Below are positions 24,293 to 37,528 of a DNA stretch of 64,000 nt, piece after piece. The translations under genes were made by a program, and so were the position numbers. A model generated the notes under the pieces. The model searched no databases and was not told the DNA's origin. It was given only the letters and a program-made list of their open reading frames with translations. Positions within the stretch are counted from its first letter, which is position 1. The number at the start of each line of letters is the position of its first letter. Source of the DNA: Jaltomata sinuosa (taxonomy: Eukaryota; Streptophyta; Magnoliopsida; Solanales; Solanaceae); the NCBI GenBank assembly GCA_003996215.1, contig QJPP01000467.1, positions 186,001 to 250,000 on the forward strand. The letters are read 5' to 3'.

Positions 24293-26558
24293 TGTCACGC
24301 CCCGAGGTTACTCCCTAGATGTAACACGAGACTTAGGACCACAAGGATCCCAAACTAACCCTTCGTCATAGCATTCTCAAGCATACATAAAGGAAATATA
24401 GCGGAAGCATAAAGGATAAATACAACATAGCATAAGATAGATAGTCGAGTGAAGAGATACGATGCCCTCAAAGGGTTACATAAGGTCTATGTCTGAAAGC
24501 CTCGAATCATAACATAATGAGTTGCTAGGACAAGACCCTAGCTAACTCAAAGTACGGAAATGAAAATCTTACAAAGCAATAAATATAACTAGTCCTCGAC
24601 TTAAGAGGACTCACCAACAGCTATCTGGGTGTGGCCGAGAAACTCTAGCCACGAATCTGAGGAGGTACATATGAATCTGCATCATCAAAGGGTGCAGCAC
24701 AAGATATGCGTCAGTACTATAGGATATACCGAGTATGTGAGCGATGCATGAACATGATAAACAGTTTAAAACATGGTGAGTATGCTTCAGCAATCAAAGT
24801 CATACTTTAAAGGTAAAACTGGATGCAAGTGACTCTATGAAACACCATCAGCTGAAAACATAATTGTAAACAAAAGTCTGAAATCTGAATAAGAGTCAAG
24901 TACATCTTAAAAGCAAAAACTTTTTCTGTGGGAGGTTCTCTAACCAACATAGATCATGTGAGCTATATGGAATCCGATGTATATGCCCCATCTAGAGAAC
25001 CCAATATACCTTGCCAGGGTATAAAGGCATGACTGTGGCGTGAAAACTAAAAACTAATGCCCAATAGAGGGGACTTACAAACATACGGGGGCACGTAGTT
25101 TTAGGACTAGGGGTACTCTCACCCGGTCCAACTCGGTGCTAAATACTACTCCCAAAACATATACATATAGCTCATATAATACAGGGCATATATGATGCTA
25201 AAACTGTTCATAACTAGTGACATATCTAATGTCAAACCTGTTCATAATATGTCAAAGCTTTTCATAACTGGTGACATATCTGATGTCAAAACTATTCATA
25301 ACTGGTGACATATTTGATGTCATGCAATTCAAAATCATACATCTAAAGAATGTGCATAGCCATAACTCAAACTTTTCCCTTTCTAAATTCATACTTGAAT
25401 AGGTGGGCATGCAATTTCATAAGATACATAAAAACATGTTATCTAAACATGTAAACTTTCACTTAGAATCATGCATTTCAATGGAATCATGCTAGAACCC
25501 AACTTTAATACATGGGCTTTTAAAACCAATGAAGGAATCATGAACAATTCATGTAAAATCAATAAGAAACCATGAATTTAGACATAGAAACTGATCTAAT
25601 AAATTTTCCCCAAATTTAGATCAAAACCCTAATTTCATAAGTTCATACTGCAACATAAAAATTGGGGATTTGGGCACAAGGGTTAGAGGAACCCATTGTT
25701 GAATACCCACATACCTTGGGTGATGATAACCCACTTCAATGGAAAAGACTTAGGAGGCTTGACTTGGAGCTTGGAAACTTGAAGCTTGAGGAAGAACTTT
25801 TCTTCTTTTGGGAGGTTAATGAATGATTTAGGAGGAGATTAGGGTAATAAGGGTGAAAACCCTACATGAAATAGTCAAAAGGACCTCACTTAGGAGTTAA
25901 AAGGGTGGGAAAAGACCAAAATACCATTGGGACTTACCTTAGAAAAATCAAATTATTTGGTTGGCTTCAAGTTTCTACGATTGGATTCTATGGATCATCT
26001 TTTAAAACATGACCCGTGGTTCCAACCCATGATTCATGGCTAAGAATTTAGGTCGCAGAAGCATTTCTATGGGTCAACAGGATGGACCCGTAGACTGGAC
26101 GACGGGTCGTCATTTGGAGTCGTCGTCATAGGGAGCTCAGTTGACTCCTGGTTAAACCATAACTCAACACTACGGTCAGTCGTTGGGATGACAGGTCATA
26201 AAGTCGAGTCATGAAACTTGGGAACATGTCAATCCTCTGAACTCATTCCACGAGCCAACATGATGGACCCGTCATTTGAACGATGAGTCGTCATTTGAAC
26301 TCGTGGTTCCTGGGAGCATGGTCAGCTTACAAGTCTGATTCCACGAGTGGAATCACGACCCATAGAATGAACTATGGTCCATAGAACCCACTCGTGGTTC
26401 TTAGACCAGAGGCCAACCTTGCAGATACTGAACCACAGATTCCTTTCAACCACTCATGGTTCAGACCACGGTTCGTGGTTTGGATCCATCGTTTCTAAAA
26501 CATGAAAATTTTCTGAGGTTTCAACTTAGATAGCTGGATATGTTTCCGGGGTATTACA
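24293..26558 (-). repeat. E3 3' LTR
   Basis: On the minus strand it starts TGTAATACCCCGG and ends GGGGCGTGACA. Just inside the element is a PPT reading CCAAGAGGGAGATAT on the minus strand (26559-26573). It contains a 34-bp minisatellite at about 25186-25324 and a block of dyad words (CGTGGTTC, GGTCGTCAT, ACGGTC) at about 26010-26490. Confidence 0.92.
25186..25324. repeat. 34-bp LTR minisatellite with internal palindrome
   Basis: Three to four imperfect copies of a monomer built on GTTCATAACTGGTGACATAT followed by CTGATGTCAAAAC. Each monomer contains the inverted repeat GACAT and ATGTC. A homologous array is in the other LTR at about 32416-32532, with a different pattern of shortened units. 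Confidence 0.8.
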
Positions 26559-26829
26559 ATATCTCCCTCTTGGGATAATTTGTCCTCGAATGAAGGCTAA
26601 ACAAGGAAAACTGAGGGGGAAAACAGCCCAACCAAACATCAAAATATGGAAATAGAGGAAATATCATGAAAACTAAACTTCTCAACTTGAAAACATGATA
26701 AACTAACTTCGTAAAATATGGATGCATGCTATAATCAAAAGAGGAACTGATTGAATAGAATCGGAGGGACATACTAAGGAGGAAACTAGTACCTCAAGCT
26801 GGAACTGAATCGGAAGGAAAAAGATTAGG

Positions 26830-28065
26830 ATATTAGGACTTCATGGGCTCTTCCGCTTACCAAGTAGCACCCTCAACAATTTGATTCCTCCAAAGGACAT
26901 TCACCAAAGTGACTTCTTTGTTTCTCAACCTCCAAACCTGGCGATCAAGGTTTTCCATAGGAACCTCCTCATAAGTGAGACTATCCTTCACACCCACATC
27001 TTCCAAAGGAACAATCAAGGTCGGATCACCAACACACTTCTTCAACAAGGAAACATGGAAAACTAGATGAACCGCTTACAACTCCGATGGCAAATCCAAC
27101 TCATAAGAAACCTTACCAACCTTCCTTGGAATTCGATAAGGACCTACAAAATGGGGACTAAGCTTGCCTTTCTTGCCAAACCTCATCACACCCTTCATGG
27201 GTACACCTTAAGGAAAACCCAATCCTCAACCTCAAATTCCAACTCCATTCTCCTCACATCTGCATAAGATTTCTGTCGACTCTGAGTGGTCTTTAACCTC
27301 TCCCTAATAAGCTGAACCTTATCCATAGTTTCATGAACATAATCTGGACCAATCAAGGCTTCCTCACCAACCTCGAACTAACAAATAGGAGATCTACACC
27401 TCCGGCCATAAAGTGCCTCATATGGAGCTATCTGGATGCTGGAGTGATCATCCCAATTACCTTTGAAATCAATCACACATGCCCTCAACATATCCTCCAA
27501 AGTCTGAATAGTACGCTCTGCTTGTCCGTCTGTCTAGGGATGAAAAGTTATGCTAAGTTTCACCTGAGTACCAATACCTTTCTGAAACAATCTCCAAAAC
27601 TGAGATGTAAACTGAGGACCTCTGTCAGAAATAATAGACAAGGGAACACCATGCAATCGAACTATCTCCTGGATGTACACTCTGGCATAGTCATTTGCTG
27701 AATCAGTAGTCTTAAAAACCAAGAAATGAGATGACTTGGTCATCCGGTCGACAATCACCCAAATTGAATCATGCTGCCTTCGAGTACGAGGCAAACCCGT
27801 AATAAAGTTAATATTGATTGCTTCCCATTTCCAAGTGGGAAGGTCAATATCTTGAAGCATGCCACCTGGCCTTTAATGTTCCACTTTGACTTGTTGAGAG
27901 TTTGGACACTTAGTCACAAACCCGGCTATGTCTTTCATCGTACCATTCCACCAAAAGACTTCTCGTAGATCATGGTACATCTTAGTAGCACCCGGATGGA
28001 TAGATTATCTAGAATTGTGAGCCTTGGTAAGAGTCTTCTATCTCAACCTATCAATATCTGGTACA
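26830..28065 (-). pseudogene. E3 integrase and chromodomain-like tail
   Basis: The core frame 27534-27860 reads WEAININFITGLPRTR, so the first catalytic Asp (usually in DFI) is Asn. The second Asp is kept in ISDRGPQFTSQFW, and after a stop (TAG for CAG in HPQTDG) the Glu is kept in QAERTIQTLE. The H2C2 finger lies at about 27885-28010 (SIHPGATKMYHDL; one Cys is Ser). Between 27050 and 27530 the sequence continues with SPHFVGPYRI and YELDLPSEL. The tail is the frame 26857-27048 (LDRQVWRLRNKEVTLVNVLW) with stops after GATW. Confidence 0.85.
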
Positions 28066-29430
28066 CATAACCGACCCAGTTAGCGAAGTACACCATCTCC
28101 CCTTTGGGAGAAAACCTCAACCCGCTGCTGATGAACTGCCCCCTTAAGCTGAAGTAAAACTGGATCATCGTCTTGCCTTGCCTTCACCTCGGCCACTAAG
28201 GAAGATTCGAAACCATTTTGCACAATCACACCACCTTCGGTCGAGTCCATAAGGCAAACACCCAACCGAGCAAGCCTATGAACCTCTTTCACCAGTTCCT
28301 TGTTTCCCTCTTCAATAGAAGCTACACTCCCCATGGACAATCTACTCAAAGAACCCGCCACAACATTGGGCTTACCCAGATGGTAAAGCACACTCATATC
28401 ATAATCCTTAAGAAGCTCAAGCCATCTTCTTTGTCTTAAATTCAATTCCTTTTGAGTGAACACGTACTGAAAGCTCTTATGATCGGTGAATACATCCATA
28501 TGCACCCCATATAAATAATGTATCCAAATCATCAAAACAAAGACCACGGCGGACAATTCAAGATCATGAGTAGGATAGTTCTTCTCATGAGTCTTAAGTT
28601 GTCTCAAAGCATAAGAAATCACCTTACCACGCTGCATCAAGACACAATCCAAACCAATCCTAGAAGCATCACAATACACAACAAAATCATCTAAGCCCTT
28701 GGGTAGAGATAACATTGGAGCGGTGGTCAATCTAGTCTTCAGTTCCTGAAAGTTCTTCTCACATAAGTCGGACCACTGCAACTTTACCTTATTCAGAGTC
28801 AATCGGGTCAAAAGGGCAGCAATGGAAGAAAAGTCTTTCACAAATCTCCTATGGTAACCAGCAAAACCCAAAAAACTCCGAATATCATACGGAGAAGTAG
28901 GTCTAGGCTATTTCTTTATTGCCTCTATCTTCTGAGAATCAACCCAAATACCATCTTTAGTCACAATATGACCCAGAAAAGCAATAGAATGCATCCAAAC
29001 CTCACACTTGCTAAACTTAGCAAATAATTGTCTATCCTTGAGAGTTTGCAACATAACCCTTAAGTGATCCGCATGGTCCTCCTCACTCCGAGAGTAAATG
29101 AGGATATCGTCAATGAAAACAATCACAAACATATCCAAATATTGTTTAAACACATGGTTCATCAAATCCATAAAGGCTGCAGGAGCATTCGTTAGACCAA
29201 AAGACATCACTATAAATTCATAATGACCATAACAATTTCGGAAGGCTGTCTTCGAAATATCACACTCTCTTACACGAAGCTGATGATACCCAGACCTAAG
29301 GTCAATTTTTGAGAAGAAACTAGCACCCTGAAGCTGATCAAACGAGTCATCAATCCTAGGAATGGGATACTTATTCCTGATTGTGACCTTATTCAACTGA
29401 CGGTTGTCAATACACATTCTAAGAGAGCCA
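28066..29430 (-). pseudogene. E3 reverse transcriptase and RNase H
   Basis: RT and RNase H copy element RNA into DNA. The frame 28908-29417 holds most of the RT with motif A FSKIDLRSGYHQL and motif C VFIDDILIYSRSE, both intact. After a stop the frame 28080-28871 continues with GFAGYHRRFVKDFSSIAALL and RNase H: VVYCDASRIGLD, THDLELSAVVF and TDHKSFQYV carry the first three acidic residues. The fourth site, usually VADALSR, reads VAGSLSR, so the Asp is lost. It joins 29439-29657 upstream. Confidence 0.88.
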
Positions 29431-29956
29431 TCTTTCTTTCAAACAAACAAACCTGGGGCACCCCATGGAGAAATGCTAGGCCTGATGAAACCTTTATCAA
29501 AAAGATCTTTCAACTCTTTAAGCTCGGAGGGAGCCATTCTATAGGGAGGAATAGAGATAGGATTCGTATCGGGGAGGAGATCTATCCCAAAGTCTATCTC
29601 CCATTTGGGAGGGATTTCGGAAAAATCTTTGGCAAACACTTCTGGAAACTCATTCACGACATGAACAGATTGAAGGGATGGGTTTCAGACTCTGTGTACA
29701 TAACCCGCACTATGTGATAAACACACCCCTTTGAAATCATCTTCCTAGCCTTAAGATAAGATATGCAACGACCTTTCACGAAAAGGGGACTACCTTTGCC
29801 ATTCTAAAACAGGTTCATTAGGAAACTTGAAACTGACAACCCGAGTACGACAATCAACAGAAGCATAACATGCATAAAACTAGTCCATAGAAAGAATGAC
29901 ATTAAAATCAGTCATCTCCAACTCTACTAGATCCGCTGAAGTGACTCCATGAAGGA
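29431..29956 (-). pseudogene. E3 protease-RT linker and RT N-terminus
   Basis: The frame 29439-29657 reads NEFPEVFAKDFSEIPPKWEI, IPPYRMAPSELKELKDLFDK and SISPWGAPGLFV. These are the conserved blocks just before RT motif A. The stretch 29658-29956 links it to the protease and holds several stops. Confidence 0.8.
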
Positions 29957-31350
29957 CTAGATAGGGAAATCTCGGTAGATTCTTTTGGCTAAGACTGACT
30001 CACCAATAGGAGTAGAAACACAAAAGGGTTCTAAAACCAATTCAGAAAATACTTCAAACTTGCATGCCACATAAGGGGTCACAAAAGATAAGCAAGCACT
30101 GGGGTCTAACAAAGCATACACATCCAAAGATAATATTTTCAACATACCAGTAACCACATTCGGGGAACCCTCCTGATCTTGACGAGAATACATAGCATAA
30201 AGGCAGTTCTGGCGCTGACCACCTGAACTAGAAGCTGCGCCCTGCGGGGCTGGTCTACCTCCTGAAGCTGCTGGGGTAGGCTGAGTCCTACCTCCCTGTC
30301 CCTTCCTAGATAAAAGGAAATCTCTGATACGATTCCCAGTCTGACCACACCCATAACAACCCTCTCTACCAGCCAAACACTCACCGGGATGATTTTTCCC
30401 ACACTTAACACAAGCTAGGTGGGAAGACCCCTTAGTAACAGTACCTTGAGATTGGGAATAGGAACTAGATAATCTACCACCCTGATCATGACGAGGCTTC
30501 TGAGCCTGGGTGGGAGCACTAGAAGAAGAATGAATGGATCCTGATGACTTCTTCTGGAAACAAGAGCGATGTTCAGCTCCGGACCTGTGATGACCAAAAC
30601 CTGATCCCTCGGATCTAACCTTCTTGTTCTCCCTTTCCATCTCCCTATGCTTGTCACCCTTAATCTGATGGGCATGAGTCATGAGTAGGGAAATGTTCAT
30701 ATCGCTCAACAACAAAGCAGACCTACATTATTTCTTCACCACATCAAAAACCCTATATATAAACTTGCCTATTTGATCATGCGGGTTTGCTACCATGGAG
30801 GGAGAATATCCAGACAACTGAGTGAACTTCAGACTATACTCTTGCACCGACATCAAACCTTGTATCAAGTTCTCAAATTCATCCACCTTAGCTTGCCTCA
30901 ACTCTTGGGGAAAGAACCTATCAACGAAGGCCCTCTCAAAACACTCCCAAGTCATGGGGACCGCGTCCCTCACCCAGCCTCCTTCCATTTTGTGAACCAA
31001 ATATGAGCTACATCTTTGAGTTGATAGGATGCAAGCTCAACACAATCAACCCCAACCACTTGCATAACTTCAAAGATATTCTTCACTTTATCAATAAAGT
31101 TGAGCGGGTCCTCACTAACTTTCGAACCCCAAAATTTAGGTGGGTTCATTTGGACGTAGTCACAAACTCGGGCCGCTACCCCACCTTGAGGATGAATGGG
31201 GGAAGGAGCCTGCTGATTGGCCTGAGTGGCTAAAGTATGGGCTAGATAATGCATGGCATTTTTGAACTCCTCATTCGTGACATCGAGGACTGGAACGGGA
31301 GGAGCAACATTCCTAGAGGCTCGGGGAGGCATAACACGTCGAGGAGGCAT
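29957..31350 (-). pseudogene. E3 gag and protease
   Basis: Gag starts at the ATG at 31350 (MPPRRVMPPRASRNV), 195 bases after the PBS. Frame 30970-31350 covers the matrix/capsid start (MNPPKFWGSKVSEDPLNFID), 30728-31000 the capsid (WECFERAFVDRFFPQELRQA) and 29957-30715 the Ser/Gly-rich C-terminus. Two knuckle-like motifs follow: CVKCGKNHPGEC, then CYGCGQTGNRIRDF, where the His is Asn and the last Cys is Phe. The same frame runs on into the protease, whose active site reads LLDPSACLSF, with Ser in place of the usual Gly. The first two frames need a shift to join; the third begins after a stop. Confidence 0.87.
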
Positions 31351-31544
31351 AATCTGAAATGTACAAAATGAGTATTAGAGGAACATAAGAGTTAAGCTCT
31401 ATCGCATGACATGATCAAGAAAGAAGTGAATTTTTTCTAAGATATCTCATAGCTTCCCTCTCATATATGTGGCGCACTTCATAGACATGAAAAAGATTCT
31501 ACTCGATGCGGCTTTCAGGCATCCTAAGACTCTTGAACCTGAGT

Positions 31545-31555
31545 CTCTGATACCA
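31545..31555 (-). promoter_or_regulatory. E3 primer-binding site (initiator tRNA-Met)
   Basis: The minus strand reads TGGTATCAGAG four bases from the LTR end, the complement of the initiator tRNA-Met 3' end. Confidence 0.9.
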
Positions 31556-31559
31556 GGTT

Positions 31560-33765
31560 TGTCACGCCCCAAGGTTACCCCCTAGACGTAACACAGGACT
31601 TAGGACCACAAGGATCCCAAGCTAACCGTTTGTCATAGCATTATCAAGCATATATAAAGGAAACACAACATAAGATAGATAGTCGAGTGAAGAGATATGA
31701 CGCCCCCAAAGGGTTACACACGGTCTATGTCTGAAAGCCTCTAATCATAACATAATGAGTTGCTAGGACAAGACCCTAGCTAACTCAAAGTAGAAAATCT
31801 AACAAAGCTAGAATCATAACTATTCCTTGACCTAAGAGGACTCACCAACAACTTTCTGGGTGTGGCTGAAAAACTCTAGCCACGAATCTGAGGAGGTACA
31901 CCTGAATCTGCATCATCAAAGAATGCAGCGCAAGATATGCGTCAGTACTATAGAATGTACCGAGTATGTGGGCGATCCATGAACATGATAAACAGTTTAA
32001 AACATGGTGAGTATGCTTCAGCAATCAAAGTCATACTTTAAAGGTAAAACTGGATGCAAGTGACTCTATGAAACACCATCAGCTGAAAACATAATTGTAA
32101 ACAAAAGTCTGAAATCTGAATAAGAGTCAAGTACATCTTAAAAGCATAAATTGTTTCTGTGGGAGGTTCTCTAACCAACATAGATCATGTGAGCTATATG
32201 GAATCCGATGTATATGCCCCATCTAGAGAACCCAATATACCTTGCCAGGGTATAAAGGCATGACTGTGGCCTGATCACTAAAAACTGATGCCGAACAGAG
32301 GGGACTTGCAAACCTATGGGGGCACGTATTTATGGGACTAAGGGCACTCTCACCCATTCCAAATCGGTGCTAAATACAACTCCAAAAACATATAAATATA
32401 GCTCATATAATACTGGGCATATCTGATGCCAAAACTGTTCATAATTAGTGACATATCTTATGTCAAAAAGTTCATAATTGGTGACATATGTGATGTCAAA
32501 ACTGTTCATAACTGGTGACATATCTGATGTCATGCAATTCAAAATCATACATCTTAAGAATGTTCATAGCCATAACTCAAAATATACTTTTCCCTTTCTA
32601 AATTCATACTTGAATAGGTGGGCATGCAATTTCATAAGATACATAGATACATGTTATCTAAACATGTAAACTTTCACATAAAATCATGCAATTCAATGGA
32701 ATCATGCTAGAACCCAACTTTAATACATGGGATTCTAAAACCAATGAAGGAATCATGAACAATTCATGTAAAATCAATAAGAAACCATGAATTTAGACAT
32801 AGAAATTGATTTCATAAACTTTTCTCAAATTTAGATCAAAACCCTAATTTCTTAAGTTCATACCTCAACATAAGAATTGGGGATTTTGGGCACAAGGGTG
32901 AGAGGAATCCATTGTTGAATACCCACATACCTTGGGTGAAGATTACCCACTTCAATGGAAAAGACTTAGGAGGCTTGACTTGGAGCTTGGAGACTTGAAG
33001 CTTGAGGAAGAACTTTTCTTCTTTTAGGGAGGTGAATGAATGATTTAAGAGGAGCTTAGGGTAATAAGAGTGAAAACCCTACTTGAAATAGTCAAAATGA
33101 CCTCACTTAGGAGTTAAAAGGGTAGGAAAAGACCAAAATACCCCTGGGACTTAACTTAGAAAAATATGGAAATTTGGTCGGCTTCAGGTTCTATGGTTGG
33201 ATTCCACGGATCGTCATTTGAACAACGACCCATGGTTCCAACTCGTGATTCCTGGCTAAGAAGTTAGGTCGCAGAAGCATTTCTACAAGTCAACAGGATG
33301 GACCCGTAGAATGGACGATGGGTCGTCATTTGGAGTCATCGTCACACGGAGCTCAGTTGACTCCTAGTCAAACCACGTCTCAAGACTACGGTCCGTCGTT
33401 GGGATGATGGGTCATAGAGTTGAGTTTGGGAACATGTCAATCCTCTGAACTCATTCCACGAGCCAATAGGACAGACCCATTATTTGAACGATGAGTCATC
33501 GTTTGAACTCGTGGGTCCTGGGAGCATGGTCAACTTACAAGTTTGATTCCACGAGTGAAATCAAAACCCGTAGAATGAACTACGGTCCGTAGAACCCACT
33601 CGTGGTTCTCAGAACAGAGGCCAACCTTGCAGATACTGAACCACAGATTCCTTTCCATGACTCATGGTTAAGACCACGGTCTGTGGTTTGGATCTATCGT
33701 TTCTGAAACATGAAAAATTTTGAGGCTTCAACTTAGATAGATGGATATGTTTATGGGGTTTTACA
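31560..33765 (-). repeat. E3 5' LTR
   Basis: Homologous to 24293-26558 with long identical stretches. Plus strand starts TGTCACGCCCC and ends GGGGTTTTACA. It lacks about 30 bases present near 24395-24420 in the other copy. Carries the 34-bp repeats at about 32416-32532 and the dyad-word block at about 33205-33690. Confidence 0.92.
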
Positions 33766-34062
33766 TTAAGGATCTTGCCTACCTTTTAAAAAAACGAATC
33801 TAACTACTAGAAATTTAGAAATTCCCCAGTTCAGTGGCCACACCCCACACTTAAAGATTAGCAGTTTCCTTATGCATTAAAAAGAAAAAAAAATTAAAAA
33901 CAAGGGTAGAAGGGACTCCCTCTAGATGTAGCTACTCCCACTCCTCCTCGAAGATTTCATCTTCATTTGGTGGTATTTTGAAATTCCCTAGTTGTGCATC
34001 AATACCAAGGAAAATACGACTAGCCGCTGTGAGTTGCCTCATAGCCTCGACCTTCTCTTGAC
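33766..34062 (-). pseudogene. E7 gene, C-terminus and 3' region
   Basis: The minus-strand frame that emerges from the solo LTR at 34062 reads EKVEAMRQLTAASRIFLGID and ends IFEEEWE with a stop at about 33929. Downstream is TTTAAGTGTGGGGTGTGG; the AAGTGTGGGG word is typical of the region after pol in Athila-type and related non-autonomous elements. The first pentamer (ttaag) is the E3 target duplication. Confidence 0.6.
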
Positions 34063-36224
34063 TGTCATGACCCGGATGAGCCGTGATTGGCACCCTCACT
34101 AACCCTCCAGTAGGAGAATCAAACAACCTAAACCCAACTCTTAGACTTAACCAATTCAAAATAGAATAGATAAATATTTCACTTAAGTCATAAATGAATC
34201 AATGTTTATATATATAATAAAAGAATGTGCGGAAAACAGTCAGCTAAAATATCCCCAGAAGCTGAAAGTCATCATTCGGAACTCTAAACCAACATAGTTT
34301 AAGAATCCAGTAATCACTAAAATCAGTAGGATAAGAGAGTTCCATTTTCTAGAAAAAGGATAACAACTCATGGAGGATTTATGGCAGCCTGAGAAATAGT
34401 TCTCACCCTTATATCTATAGTAAATCTCCCTACTCTAGCCGAGGTCGCATCTCAGCCTCTGAAACATGGTTTGCACTCAACAAAAGAAGAGCACATAGTA
34501 GTATCAATACAACACACTATGTAATGGTAGGTATCATAGGCCGACCCAACAATATAGCATTAATGTTGTAGAACATATAACAAGTAACAGGATTCAAATA
34601 CTTACCATGTAATCAACAAACAAATAGTCTTCAAGTTAATTAAGCATCAACAATCTCAAGTTCATAATTCATAGAATATCATCATAAGAGGTAAAATGAG
34701 TAATCACTCTTAACAACTATCTAACATGGCACTCTGTCCTTCAATCTCTTCTCATATCGCCTATATCTCTAGTATCACCGTAGTTCTCAGCTAACTCACG
34801 ATACTAAGCATTGCAATAATATAAAAAAAAGGTAAATGAGTGTACGCACATGCTATAGATCTTATTTCTGCCCACTAGCCATGACTTGCAGGGGACTCTA
34901 GGTGTCCATGTACCATACCGTTGTGGTATTTGTTCCATATCAACGGTATCAATAGAAATATCTATATAACTAGGTTCTCATACCCATATTATCATGAAGA
35001 TACTCAGTGCCCAAGACACCATTCATATTTAACCATTTCAACTTACTTATCACCTCTTGTTCATTTAGCCTATACATAGAAGTACAACAGGGAAAACATA
35101 TATAACATAACCATGTCTGAAGACCAATCACAGGTTATACAATTCCACTATAAACATGCAATAAGGTGAGTTTAAACTCCAATTCAAACCATAACCTACC
35201 GGAGTGAAGATATAATACTCGCAGGCTAATCCACCACTGCCTTGTCCTTTCTTAATTCTCTAGAATGCACAAGGTCTAACAATAACAATAATATAGGAGT
35301 AATTACCCGATTACCCTTCATTTTAAGCTTTGGGAATTAAACCCAATAATTCTACTCGCTAAACGAGGTTTTTAGCATTTTCCAAGGGTTAATTAATTAC
35401 TAATTTGACCCATTACATGCATAGGAACCCAAGGTTTCTACCATTTTTACGCCTAAAGGTCTCACTTTTATGGAACCCAAGGTTCCCCACTAGCCTTAAT
35501 CATGTTAACAACTAATAATTTCATGTTAGAACTCATAAAAGCATAACTTAAGATCAATTCTAGGTGATGTTACACCTACCCATAGGGTTCTTCCCCAAGT
35601 TCATGCTCCTAGGGATTACTTGCAAGAAATCCACCATTAATCCTTCCCCCAAGGTCTAAGGAAGGTAATTAATCAATAAAGTAAGTTTTCTACAGATTAC
35701 TTACCTCGAACAGAGAAGATTGTCCTAGTTTTCTTGGAGAAACCACTTTTGAGAGCTCTAGGAAGAAGTTGAGTTATGAGCGAAATAACTCAAAAAACTA
35801 CAGAACACCCAGGTATACTGCCTATTTCCTAATTACGATAGACTATCACGATAATATGTCCTTCTGTCGTGGCAAAGGGAATTTCCAGAACATTTCTATT
35901 ATGCTCCAGACTCATATTTTGAAACAAACATTATTTCATAGGTACCATGTATTATTCCCAACGCGGCTACTATCATATCTGGAGTTTTATGACTTTAATT
36001 CTCTTCCCAAAACTTCCTACGGGATCCAATGGTAGTTGGTTATCCAAAAATAAACACCACACTACCACACGACATCACACGAAACACAGATCACCTCTAA
36101 GGAACATAAAACTATATTTTAATATAAGCTCACCCTAGCTCGATATTTTCAATTCTCACCTAGGGACTTTTCTAGAAGGGTAATTATGCCTAAATTTAGC
36201 ATAGCAATGAAACAGGTCATTACA
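34063..36224 (-). mobile_element. Solo LTR 3 (Ty3-type, 2.16 kb), inside the E7 gene
   Basis: On the minus strand it starts TGTAATGACCTG and ends GGGTCATGACA. The flanking pentamers ttgac (34058-34062) and ttggc (36225-36229) form a 4/5-matching target duplication, and removing it rejoins the E7 coding frame. It resembles the E2 LTR in layout and carries the shared LTR module at about 34495-34547 and a terminal dyad at 36206-36221. No internal region remains, so it is an LTR-LTR recombination product. Short reading frames inside are not genes. Confidence 0.88.
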
Positions 36225-37223
36225 TTGGCTAGCATCATTGTTGTCAATTATCTTCTTCATACCAATGGACAAGAACTTCATGGATTCTTTCATGCATGCC
36301 AATCTTTCCTAGTTAGTTTCTTTCTTAGAGGTTTCCTCATTCTTCATGATCGTGGTATCAAAGAGCTTCACCGGTGACTCAAGATCTCTATCTATACCTT
36401 TCTTTGTAGGAACCCCAGTTCTTTTAAGAATGGTAGTTATCATACTTAGATTAAATAATCAACCTCTACCTCCTCCATTCACTCGAGCTATCTCACCAAG
36501 CATGATTATGCCCGTGTGGATTTTTATCTTGCGCATGATGGCATAGATCAAGCAAACTTTAAGCTTTGAGGTATGTGAATCGTTGGAGGTTGGAGTGATG
36601 CAATTGTTGATGAACCTCAACAATACCTTAGATTCCAAGGATAACTTATTCCTTGGATAGGAGGCGTGCCTTCTTTTCCCATCACGTTCCCATACCGCAT
36701 CCAGTACTTACCAAACACTTCCAACCTTAGATCTTTGTAGTCTTGCTTTTTGTAGAAGTCCTCAAATATCTCATAAGGGCATTCTTTAAACTTTATATAT
36801 TTATTGATAGTGTGGTAAGAGAATTTTACCACTACCCCTCCCACATTGACTTTATGCTATTTTTCAAAATCAACTCCTGGCTCCTAATTTGCATATAACT
36901 CTTTAACCATGCACATATTTGCTATGCCATGTGAATTTAGCAAGCTTCCCAAATCCAACTCCTTTATATCTTGTAGAGGAATAGGAGCTTGTTGTGGAAA
37001 GGAGATATATCAACGTTTTCTTTGGGGATGGCTATAGGAGTCTCCTCAAATTTGATGTGCCATTGTCTTCTCAATGGATCAACCACTTATAACCCATAAG
37101 GAAAATTCGGTGCTTGGGGCTATCCTTCACTTTCTTGTCTAGGCCTCTTATCGTTGTTTTGACTACTAGTTGTAGCCTTTTCCTTTGCAGCGCTAGTTCT
37201 TTTGTGCCTTGAAGACATGGTAC
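36225..37223 (-). pseudogene. E7 gene: putative plant transposon protein (PF20167-like)
   Basis: An ATG at 37218 opens MSSRHKRTSAAKEKATTSSQ, a basic, Ser/Thr-rich start. After frameshifts the conserved core is readable: NMCMVKELYAN, VNVGGVVVKFSYHTINKYI, KDLRLEVFGKYWMRYGN, then LKVCLIYAIMRKIKIHTG and ILKRTGVPTKKGID. This order (YANW, RG-V-V-F, then a helical region with I-x-hydrophobic-G) matches the domain called 'putative plant transposon protein', often carried behind pol in Athila-like and non-autonomous LTR elements; its role is unknown. It has stops and frameshifts, and is interrupted by solo LTR 3 before its C-terminus (33932-34062). An acceptor-like TTTTGAAG precedes the ATG. Confidence 0.65.
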
Positions 37224-37528
37224 CTTCAAAAGAAAATTAAAAGCTAAGTATACAACATACATATAATAAAAAAATTCTACTCTATCCTAAAACTAATAAA
37301 TAACATAAAAAGTCCTAAAAGTTGCTAGTTTTCTCGTAAACCCAAGTGAATTATTACAAATAGCTTATCATCTAGCTAGTGACATATATCCAAATAAGAG
37401 CATGATATACTAAATTTTATGGTGGGTGTAGCAAATATAAGGTTCGAGTGAGGTTTAAAGTAACCCCACACTTAGAGTTTTGATATATTCTCATAAAATT
37501 CTCTTTCAAGCATTTTATCAAACACTTA

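Larger units (their letters stand above)
24293..33765 (-). mobile_element. E3: complete Ty3/gypsy element, minus strand
   Basis: Both LTRs are complete (24293-26558 and 31560-33765). They are flanked by ttaaa and ttaag, a near-perfect 5-bp duplication, so the element is a simple full-length insertion into E7. The minus strand has PBS, gag, protease, RT, RNase H, integrase, chromodomain-like tail and PPT in order. The LTRs share long near-identical runs, more than E2, which makes E3 one of the younger copies. It has relatively few stops but several key residues are changed. Confidence 0.95.

Noticed and set aside
25186..25324. Possible CRISPR-like array from regularly spaced repeats
   Set aside because: Repeats are contiguous without unique spacers and lie in a plant LTR.
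30139..30675. Second and third minus-strand frames over E3 gag
   Set aside because: Out-of-frame shadows of the Ser/Gly-rich gag tail; the zinc knuckle and protease continue in the 29957-30715 frame only.
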